From Micractinium sp. NFX-FRZ (lineage: Eukaryota > Chlorophyta > Trebouxiophyceae > Chlorellales > Chlorellaceae), in assembly GCA_029339195.1 (NCBI GenBank), contig JAPTJF010000093.1, forward strand, positions 95,067 through 159,066: a DNA stretch of 64,000 nt. The letters are read 5' to 3'. The notes beneath the pieces were generated by a model that worked only from the letters and a program-made list of their open reading frames with translations, ran no database searches and was not told where the DNA came from. The translations under genes and the position numbers were made by a program. This document shows positions 55,947-64,000 of this stretch, one piece after another. The number at the start of each line of letters is the position of its first letter. Position 1 is the first letter of the stretch.

Positions 55947-58466
55947 ATGAGGTCCACGCATGTGGCTGTGCTGCTCCTGCTAGCTGTAGTCGCTCCGCAG
56001 GCTCAGGCTTCGCGGGATGACCAGGCGGTCGAGGTGCGGGTGGGCGCATGCTGCCTGGGCAGGGCCCACATAGCTTCCAGGCTATGTGGGCCACAGGCTT
56101 CTTGGCCGGCTTATCTTGTGCCTTCAAGGAGGCAGCCGCAGGCCAGTGCACATCCACTTGCTGCGGCCGTGTTTCACGTCTGTATGGAGCGGCCCCGGCG
56201 TGCCAGGAAGCTGGGGACCCAGGCGTGCCGCCCTGCGGTACTGGAGCATACCAAGTGCAATCCAGGACACGTGCAACTTCCCCGCCAGCACGCGTCCCCG
56301 GCCGTGTGCAGGCTACTGCTCGGCGCACCCTGACCGCGGTCGCAGTGTGCAAGGCTGTCGGCAAGTTTGCCACCGCGCCCTGCGCCAGGTGCGTCCTGGG
56401 CCTTGCATCGGCGTGGGCACACCCCAGCCAGAAGGGGCAGCACGCCATCCACAGGCTGCTGCATCAATGTGCAACCCGTGCCTGCCGCCGCCACCTGTGC
56501 GCCCCTGCCTCACTTTGCGCCCAAACTTGCTGGCGCCTGCTGCAGGCAGTTCTCTCTCTGCAAAAAGGTTGGCGCCAGGCCCATCGCCCAGTCCTGCGCC
56601 CGAGGTGCGCCCGCCCTGGCACTCTGCCTGCTTGCCGCCGACAGCACGAGCCAGGGCACTGCTGGCGCCCTGAACATGGGGGGACGCGGCTGCTGGGCGA
56701 TCACTGAACACCTCGCGTCTCCCTCACACCACCACGAAAAATGCCCGCCCTCAACGCAGGCTTGACGTTCAGCCAGGCCAAGCGGACGTGCACTGCCAAC
56801 AACCCAGCCTGCAAGTGAGCAAGTGGCCCTCACCTGCCCCACGTGCAGCAACACATGCACATGCCTGCGCCTGCAACGGGTGGCTGGTTGGTGGCACCAG
56901 GCAGGCAGGCAGCCCTACTGCTGCTGCCCTGGCTGGTGCATGCCCCGGGTATGCACGCTTTGCATGCCCACCGCCGCGTCCCACTACCCACTGCACTTAT
57001 GCACACTCACCGCTGCCTGCCCCAGGGCCGCCCTCACCTCCTGCCCCTGGCTCAACACTGCCTGCCCCAGGGCCGCCCCTGCCTCCTCTCCATCCCCTAC
57101 GCCTGTCCCTTGGAGCTGCCCGGACCCAGAAGCCCAGCCCGGTGCCCTACCCACTCGCCCGCCTGCTCACCCCAGCGCCACCCGCCTGCCTGCCTGCCCA
57201 CTTTGCAGGCCCAAGTACGGCCGCAACCTCGCCTGGTGCAAAGGGTGCCCCACCAGCTCGACACAGTTCAGCAGCCAATACCTTGCCCCCATGAGCCCCC
57301 CCGCCTTCTCCTATTACGCCGTCGACGGCAACACTCGGGGCATGGCCAACAACACCTTTATCACAAACAGGGAGAGGAACCCCTATTGGTGGGTGCTGGC
57401 TGGCTTTGAAGTGTAGTGAAACTGATCTTGAATGGGTGGGAAGGTTGGCGAGGGCGTGACCCATTGACACACCTCTGCTGGTTTCCTCAACCCACGCCCA
57501 AGGGCGTATTCTTCTTCTTCTTCTTCTTGGGTGGGAAGGTTGGCGAGGGCGTGACCCACTGACTGGCCCACGGGGGGCTGTTGCCAGCGGTGGAGGCAGC
57601 ATGATGGGGGGATGAGGGACAAGCAGGTGGGGGCTGGCAGAGTTCAAAGCTTGCGCAGAGTGCCGGGGTGCAGGAGGGTCAGGCCCTCTGTGCTAGCAGG
57701 TCATGCTGCCTGCCACCCACACCACCGAACTGCACCCTTTGCCCGGCCCCACCCGCCCGCAATCGCTTTCCGCCCCTGCGCGCCCGCCGCTTGCCGCAGG
57801 AGCGCCTTGCTGGCAGTGCAGGGCCCGAAACCCAGCGACGTAAAGTATGTGCGCATCTTCAACCGCGAGGACGCCTGCTGGGAGTGCCTGCGCAACTTGG
57901 AGGTCTGGATTGGGGAGCAGTACCCCGTCATGGGAGCTGACGGCCGCGTCAGCAACATGAATCTGTGTGGCACCATGAAGGGAGTGGTGCCCCACACGCC
58001 CGGCAAGCAGGTGCGCTGGTGCGGCGGGAGGTGGGGCAGGGCTGCAGCTGCCCCAGGGCAGGGATCGATGGACAAGGGCAGGTGCTGCGGGGGTGAAGTG
58101 GGTGGGCAGGGGTGGGGGCAGGAGGGCAGGCCGCTGATGAAAGGGATGTCGGCGGCAACCCGTACGTGTGCTGGGCGCCTGTGCTGCCATGCACCGTGCT
58201 GGCAGGCAACAGCCACATTTCATCACTTGTGAGGGCGGCGGAAGGCAACAGCTGCACCAGAGAGTCGTGACTGCCGTGCCCCGAAATGCGGGCGCCCAAT
58301 TTGCTCCCCTCCTGCCTGCCCGCCTGTGCAGGATGTGGTGACGCTCAAGTGCCAGCCTGGCGCGATTGGGCGCATAGTGGCGGTCCAAATCGTGCAGAAG
58401 ACGCCCGCGACGCTGCAGCTGGCAGAGGTGCAGGCGTTTGACGGCCTGCCGCCCCCGCTGCCCTGA
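55947..58466 (+). CDS. Secreted F-type lectin-like (F5/8C, fucolectin) protein
   Basis: Exon 1 (55947-56033) is a signal peptide, MRSTHVAVLLLLAVVAPQAQ. Sure downstream exons are 56760-56814, 57209-57388, 57800-58010 and 58332-58466. They encode FSQAKRTCTANNPACK, YGRNLAWCKGCPTSSTQF, then a discoidin/F-type lectin fold: YYAVDGNTRG (AVDGN motif), NPYWSALLAV, VKYVRIFNREDACWECLRNL, LEVWIGEQY, LCGTMKG, LKCQPGAIGRIVAVQIV and LQLAEVQAFDG. The family binds sugars (often fucose) or other surface ligands. Exon 1 ends in phase 0 and the exon at 56760 needs phase 1, so at least one exon between them is missing from the sure set. A 22-base micro-exon, 56546-56567 (AVLSLQK), would fix the phase and give 229 aa, but a larger Cys-rich exon within 56090-56400 is possible. 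Confidence 0.8.
56063..56092. repeat. Perfect 12-bp inverted repeat
   Basis: Arms 56063-56074 and 56081-56092 (ggcccacatagc / gctatgtgggcc) with a 6-base loop, in the first intron of the lectin gene, 30 bases past the donor. Confidence 0.95.
57434..57563 (+). repeat. 35-bp direct repeat in a lectin-gene intron
   Basis: Copies at 57434-57468 and 57529-57563 differ at one base. They are separated by a 60-base spacer that includes a short CTT run. Confidence 0.9.
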
Positions 58467-59657
58467 GCCGCCAGGCAGCAATCGCAATGCTGCTGAGGGA
58501 GAAGAGCTCCCGGAGGGCCTGCCCACCTGTGGCCACCCTCTGCCCCTGCCCGTTGGCCCTGTCTCCTCCCGGTTCACTACTCTTCAAGTACATGCTCCTG
58601 CACCGCCTCCTTCTCACTCTCTCACTTTCCCACTCTCACTGCTCTCAAGCTTTCGAATCAAATTGTGGTCATGATCACCGACCCCATCCCATCACCACCA
58701 ACCCTCCCCCACCGCACCCCCCGCTGTGGCCCATCCCCGGCATCATGCCCCCGGCATCGGTGATTGATGCAACACTGCCCTGCCCCCCACGGCAGGGCGT
58801 GCATGCACATCAGCGCCGCCTCTTTTCCCTTGTAAATGCGCAGCCGACATGTGAATTCGAGGCTCACCCTAATCATTGGGGCAGCCGGACCATGCACAGC
58901 TGCGACTAAGCCAGAAACCGCTCGCTGGTGGAGCAGCGGCGGATGCTGCCAGCCAGGCAGTGCAGCTCCCCGGCTGCACTGAGCGCTCCAGCTTGCTTAT
59001 AGCCCTGCTGCGCTGTGCACAGGGGCTGCGCCTGCCAGGTCACCTGCACCGCTGTGGCGCTGCCATGCCGCCATCGTGCAGCTGCCGCACTGGCTGCCCT
59101 CGCGGGATGGCACCACAGCGTGCAGTGCACAGCTGCCATGCTGTAACTGCCTAGCTGGAGAGATGCCAGCAGTCCCTCGGCACATCATCTGCGCTACACA
59201 TGTGCTAAGCAATCCTCAACCCCGGCAGCAAGTCCTCAACCCCGGCAGAACTGCAGGCGGCGAGCTGGACGCCTCGAAGCTGCTGACGTGCGCAAAGGTG
59301 CACCGCCCTCCCTTCCGCGGCTTCGTCCCCGCCGCCGCCTGCCTGGCCGCCGCCTCCGCGGGGCGGGATGGTACCGCAGTACCATGGATTTTGGAGTGAG
59401 CCTAGAGGCGTGAATCTTCCTCGCTTTCATGGGCATCATAAAGCTTGCTTAAAAGGAAATGCAGCAACACCATTTAGGGGTCTGCTCCCCTCAACACGGA
59501 TAGCACACCTCGCATGCAGCTTCCGATCGCGTTGCCAACTAATTAACGCGTGAGTTTGGACAGCATTTGAGCCCACCGATGGTCCGCTCAACCCCAATTT
59601 TAGTGCGCATCGTTACTGAACAGACTCAAGCCTTCAACCCTTTGAACGCCCACAAAC
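58467..59657 (+). other. Intergenic region
   Basis: Holds the lectin gene's probable TGTAA (58831-58835) and a short tandem duplication near 59213-59250 (tcctcaaccccggcagcaag). No gene was recognised. Confidence 0.4.
58831..58835 (+). terminator. Possible polyadenylation signal TGTAA (lectin gene)
   Basis: TGTAA about 365 bases after the stop, followed by aatg. Confidence 0.4.
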
Positions 59658-61402
59658 ATGCCCTGTCGGCTCTCCATCCTGCTCTTGGCCGCCCTACTGG
59701 CGGTCTCGAGCGCCAATGCCGCCCGAATGCTTCGCACTGCCGACGCGGTGAGCTGCAAGCGACTTCGTTTATGACCCGGCCTGGCCTGCCTGTTCCGCAC
59801 GACATGCCCAAGTTTGGCAAAGGGCGATGCTGCATCCGCAAATTGAGCCCGCACAGCTGCCTCCTGTGCAGCCATGCCCCGCCTGCCGCCGCCGCCGCCG
59901 CACCAGTTTCACCACTGCACGGTCCCCGTTTTCCCACCCGCAGCCTGTCAGCTCTAGTGAGGCCAACACCTTCTTCCAGGGCGTGAAAGACCTGGGAACA
60001 ACGCATCTGGAGAGCGCGGAGGCGTGCATGAGCGCATGCCTGGCAAATCAGGAGTGCAAAGCGTGGGCATGGTGCCCCGCCAACCAATATGAGCAAGAGT
60101 GAGTTGGGCGCAGGCAGCAGCAGCAGCAGCAGCAGCAGGCCCGTCAGCACTTGAAGCAGGCTCATCTCAAGCTGTGGCTGACCATTGGGCTCGGCACGGC
60201 AGCAGGCAGCACTTGTTCCTGCCTTGTGGGCTTTAGGGGAATATGTATATATTTCCGCGCCTGCAAGCTGCACGGTTGACTGTGGTGGCCTGGCACCCAT
60301 CACCTGCTCCCGCCCTCGTCACCGCCTGCCCGCTTCTGTCTTTAACCCTCCCTTTTTGCAGCTGCACAGTCGACTATGGTGACCTGGCACCTCAGGACCG
60401 CGTGGTACCACCTGGCGGCTGCATGATGTCTGGCGACGCCGCCACCACCTCCTACTCTGTCTTTGGCTCTCGGGGGCCCGCTGTGCCCTTTGTGTCAGGC
60501 GTGGTTTCGCGCCCAGTGACTGCCGGTGAGGGCGGGCCGGGGCAGGGTGTGGCCGGGCAGGTGGGGAGGCGCATGCTGCCGGGCCCGCTGTGCTGCTGCG
60601 TCAACCGTGCTCAGCGCTGGCACCCGCGGACCTCCGCATGCTAACTGGTGGGTGGCCCTTCGCGTGCCTTACCTAGCCCCCCTTCTGCCTTTGCTGCGTC
60701 TGCTGCGCTTGCCCAATGCAGATCCGCCCAGCGTCCCGCCCCCCACCGATGAGGAGCCGCCTGCTGAGGGCAGCGGCGAGGAGGCCTTCTTCTGTCAGGA
60801 GCTTCCAGAGGCACAGCGCACATGCGGTGCCCTGGTGAGTGTGCATGCAGCCGCCCGCATCTGCGGGGGCTCTCCTGTGACCCGCATGCTCGCCAGCCAC
60901 GTCTGTAGCCGCCTCTGCTGCTGCCGCTGCTGCTGCCCCGTGGCAATACCGGGGCTGCGGTACCTTTGTAAACACTCTGTTGAGTGTGCTGCCGCCGCTG
61001 CTCCACGTGTGGGACGATGCGATGGGCAGGCTGAACAGCGGCTGTGGCCGGCATCTCAACACATTCTCACTCGATACGTACGTGCGCCTACCCTCTTCTG
61101 TGCAGGCGTATGCTTCCTTCAAGGATGCCGCCCCTGCCGACGAGTGGCTGGCGGCGTACAAGCAGGGCGCGATTGAGAAGTACAATGCTGACCTGGCAGA
61201 GAACTGGCGCCGCCTGTCCTGCACCCCGCTGGAGGGTGCACGCATCGCCTGCCAGAACCAGTGGTCTCCCGACGGCTGGGTGGTGGTGTTTGATGCCGAT
61301 TGTGGAGATGCCGGCACCGCTACCATTGAGGCTCAGGCCAGCGTCAGCGCCGAGGGCGCCGTCAACTACTGGGGCCTTGTGCACACGCTGTGCCACCCTT
61401 GA
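59658..61402 (+). CDS. Secreted PAN/apple-like protein with duplicated C-terminal module (272 aa)
   Basis: Exons are 59658-59747, 59944-60098, 60362-60525, 60722-60834 and 61106-61402. They total 819 nt with closing phases. Exon 1 is a signal peptide (MPCRLSILLLAALLAVSSAN), the same length as exon 1 of the gene at 54528 and similar to it. Exons 2-3 encode a PAN/apple-like domain: DLGTTHLESAEACMSACLAN, ECKAWAWCPANQY, DCTVDYGDLAP and GGCMMSGDA. PAN domains bind proteins or sugars. Exons 4-5 repeat the orphan module of the 54528 gene: ELPEAQRTCGAL, PADEWLAAYKQGAIEKYNAD, LAENWRRLSCTPLEGARIAC, VVVFDADCGDAGTATIEA and WGLVHTLC. A Pro/Glu-rich linker joins the two parts. It looks like exon shuffling or partial gene duplication. 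It is likely extracellular. Confidence 0.88.
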
Positions 61403-62574
61403 GCTCTAAGCTCCAGTTGCAAGGTTCCAGAATGCGTGAGGGAAAAGCGGTTGGGGCCCCAGGGGCGGGTTCTCTCCCCTGGCCCTCCTGCATCCGCCTG
61501 CTCCCCCTTCCCTTCCGATGTCGGTCTGACCCAGTCGCACCATGCACGCACACAGCGCATGCGCCAGCGCTCCCGTGCCACCCCATCTTTCATGCGCCGC
61601 CTCGTTCAATTTTTGGCTCCGTTGTTGCCTCCACACGATCTGCCTCCCTGCCACCCTCCCTGCCTCCCTGCCGCCTTCTTGGCTGCCCTCTCCCAGTCAC
61701 TGTGACGGAACCCTCGTGAACCCCTCGGCTGCACTACCACTGTACCCCTCCTCTGGCCACATGCCTTTCAATCATATCTGCGATCTGTCCCGATCTGTCC
61801 CTATGCAAGCAAACATGCACCCTCTGCAAGCAATCACGGCTCAGCCTGGCCTGCATTACAGGCAGAAGGCGCTGCAAAAAAGGCGGGAGCCAGACGGCAG
61901 GGACAGCAAGGAAGCCATGTGAGCGGCAGACGGGGGAAAAGAGGGAGCGGGACAGGGGAAAAGAAGGAGCGGGACTTGGGGAAAACCAGGCACATGTGGC
62001 AGGTGCCGTGCAGTTGGCGGGGTACATGGGTGCTGCGTGACAGAGAGAATGGGTGGAGTTGCACAGCAGCAGGGCAAGTGTTTGCATCAAACAACATGGC
62101 AATTCGTGGAGGGATGTGTGTGTTGAGGGGTGCATGCATTGGACGCAACGTTCTCTAGAGGTGGGGTTGTTTGCGGGTAGGCAGGCAGCATTCAGTGCAT
62201 AGAGGCGGGGGACTGACATGCAATGGGCAGGCAGGCATGCGCTAGCATGATGCCGCTGGGTGCTGCCAGCCCGGAAGCGGGCCGGCTGCGGCGCTCGGAT
62301 CGGTGTGTGTCTGCTGATGTTGCAGCATGCCGGGCTGCCACGCAGGCAGGCAGGCTTGCAGCTCTTCAGATGGCGTGCTGCAGGGAGCCGGCAGGGATGG
62401 TCAGCCCCTCCCTGCAGCGGAGGAAGCAGGCAGAGCAGGAGGGGCAGGAGGAGGCGGCGTGTGAGTGCACGAGCGCACATGCCAGACGTGTGGCCTCCTG
62501 CCCAGGGCACAGCACGCGCAGCGCGGCAGCCAGATGATAGACATGGAGGGCTGGGGCAGGCCCATCGGTGCTCA
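61403..62574. other. Convergent intergenic region
   Basis: The stretch 61880-62060 is G/A-rich with two close repeats of gggaaaagaaggagcggga-like sequence. A minus-strand open stretch near 62385-62520 has no recognised product. No TGTAA was noted for the PAN gene. Confidence 0.35.
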
Positions 62575-63593
62575 TCAGCCCTGCCCTGCCCTGCACCCTG
62601 CCCTGCCTCGAGGCCCCTTCCCCGCCCCCCCAGCTGCCGCCCAGCTTCCTTGCCTGTGGTGCGGGCGGCGGTGGAGGTCGTCCATGGGAGGCAGGTTGTT
62701 CATCGACCTGCAGGCGAGCATGCCAGGGTGGTAACAGACAAGCAAGTTTGGGAGGCAGGTGAAGAGCACACGTGGGGGCAGGTGTAGCCAGGAAGACGGG
62801 CAGGCACAGCAGTATGCTCCTCGGTCACACTGAAAGCTCAACTGCAAGGCCAGCCGTAACATGCGGACCACGTTGGCAGGGCAGCTGCAGAGGGAAGCCA
62901 TTGCCAATCCCTGCTAGTTGGTACAAGCTGCCGTACTGCAGCTGCCGTACTGCCACATCCCCACGCCCGCACGCACCGCATGCGCCGCCGCTCCTCAATG
63001 CGCTCCTCAACCAGCGGCCTGCAGGCAGGAAGGCCGGCCAGCAGTTGAGCGGAAAGCCATGCATGCCAGGCAGGCAAGGGAAGCTCACAGAGGCGGGCAG
63101 GAAGGGCTGATGGGGTGGGAAGCAGTTGGAGTGGCAGGCCAGGGGGGCTCCTGTTGCCTAGCGTGGGCGCTCAGGGGCCTGGCATGCCAGGTGGTTAACT
63201 CAACATGGATGCACCTGTCATCCGCCAGTGACAAAAGTGCCACGTGCTGACCCCCACCCCAGCCCCACCTAAAGTGCCGGATTAAGCCCTGCACCGGCCA
63301 GGCCGCAGCATCGCCCAGCGCGCAGATCGTGTGGCCCTCAATGATCTGCAGGGACCACAGCGGGGCACAGCATGGCGAACATAGCTCAGCACAGAAACCA
63401 CATGGCACTCGATGACCTGCGCCCAACCACAGCAGGGCATGCAGTGCCCTTCCTGCCCCACCCCGCTGAGCTGCTATGACAGTCTTCCTTGCTGTAACAA
63501 CAGATTCTTGCAGCCTCCATTACTGCTGCCACAGCAGCTTGCCTTGCTGATGTTGATGGCCATGTCAATCTCCTTCTTGTCCGCCTCGCCAGT
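62575..63593 (-). CDS. NDUFV1: Mitochondrial complex I 51-kDa subunit (NDUFV1), C-terminal part
   Basis: This is the NADH- and FMN-binding subunit of respiratory complex I. Visible exons in coding order are 63543-63593, 63269-63345, 62977-63018 and 62575-62707. Upstream exons lie right of the window. Exon 63543-63593 gives [15 protein letters not shown]. The next is the nearly invariant [20 protein letters not shown] with the last cluster-binding Cys, followed by [14 protein letters not shown]. The intron after 63543 uses a GC donor (gc on the minus strand at 63541-63542). The final exon ([16 protein letters not shown] and a Gly/Ala/Arg tail) is not typical of the family, which normally ends soon after EERIE. 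The true end may therefore differ, for instance by reading past the donor at 62976. Confidence 0.85.
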
Positions 63594-63689
63594 CTGCAAG
63601 GAGTGATAAGACACACAGAAAAGATAAGCGACCGTAGGCCGGCCGGCCGGCCGGCAGGCGGGTAGGCCCGGCCTCCAGCCAACACCTGT

Positions 63690-63941
63690 GTGCGCCCTAA
63701 GGACGCTGCCCCCTCACCACAGGCGCGGCTGTGTGATGGCTCCCGCCCCACTGGAGGCCTGGGCAGCCTGTGAATACCCACCCCCACCGCCCCCCACCCA
63801 CCTGTATGCGTGTGAGAGAGCCGCCTCACCACCACAGGCATGTAAACAAACACCCACCCTCCCGAGCCCTGGCCCCACCTGCCTGTATGAGTGCGTGTGA
63901 GGGTGCCGCCTCGTCGCCACGGGCCTGTCAGTACCCTTGCA

Positions 63942-63943
<2 letters not shown>
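63690..63943. repeat. Decayed tandem repeat in an NDUFV1 intron
   Basis: Two to three imperfect copies of a block with cacctg-tatg-gtgtgag-ccgcctc-cca-caggc (clear near 63800-63845 and 63875-63930, weaker near 63705-63740), rich in CCCACC. Confidence 0.65.

Positions 63944-63999
<56 letters not shown>
63944..63999 (+). repeat. Poly-C homopolymer, 56 bases
   Basis: Uninterrupted C from 63944 to 63999 and then G. It may be a real homopolymer or an assembly or gap artefact at a read end. Confidence 0.9.

Positions 64000-64000
<1 letters not shown>

Noticed and set aside
62260..62787. Plus-strand 175-codon ORF near the NDUFV1 end
   Set aside because: It overlaps the antisense of the NDUFV1 terminal exon and has Ala/Arg/Pro composition typical of GC-rich shadow frames.
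1..64000. tRNA, rRNA, transposase or reverse transcriptase genes
   Set aside because: Looked for B-box-like motifs, integrase/RT motifs and terminal repeats by eye. Nothing convincing was seen, but a covariance-model or transposon-library search was not possible.

Overview
This window looks like nuclear DNA of a green alga, most likely a Chlorella-type trebouxiophyte. It is GC-rich and its genes are split into many short exons joined by GT-AG introns, with a few GC-AG introns. The pentamer TGTAA, the chlorophyte polyadenylation signal, lies downstream of many stop codons. The proteins are plant/algal in type, several have plastid-like leaders, and CAG/CTG and GGCA/TGCC microsatellites are abundant. 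No prokaryotic operon, transposon, CRISPR array, rRNA or tRNA was recognised. The species call is inference. All exon models were built by hand from splice sites, reading-frame phase and family motifs. Every complete model closes in frame.

Layout: (+) 351-1874 3' end of glycinamide ribonucleotide synthetase (PurD); (+) 2388-3202 small unknown protein; (-) 3558-7547 patatin-like lipase; (-) 7983-14040 and (-) 14826-20731 a tandem pair of LRR receptor-like kinases with matching 15-exon structures; (-) 21593-25795 CrtI-family carotenoid desaturase/isomerase, divergent from (+) 25952-29105 mRNA cap guanine-N7 methyltransferase; (-) 29520-30749 small secreted protein; (-) 32080-35367 RMDN-like TPR protein; (+) 36926-39338 plastid LON-domain protein; (-) 41207-42008 unknown, divergent from (+) 42346-49583 bifunctional peptidylglycine alpha-amidating monooxygenase (PAM); (-) 50149-53114 LigB extradiol dioxygenase; (+) 54528-55331, 55947-58466 and 59658-61402 three secreted-protein genes (orphan Cys module, F-type lectin, PAN/apple plus the same orphan module); (-) 62575-63593 3' end of mitochondrial complex I NDUFV1, running off the right edge into a 56-base poly-C run.

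The genes do not form one pathway. Two surface or secretory groups stand out: the receptor kinase pair (signal peptide, LRR-like ectodomain, one membrane segment, cytoplasmic kinase) and the 42-61 kb stretch (PAM plus three small secreted Cys-containing proteins). The most unusual sequence-level pattern is that introns of at least seven genes carry decayed tandem copies of the neighbouring exon edge, splice site included. This suggests a recurrent junction-duplication process in this genome.
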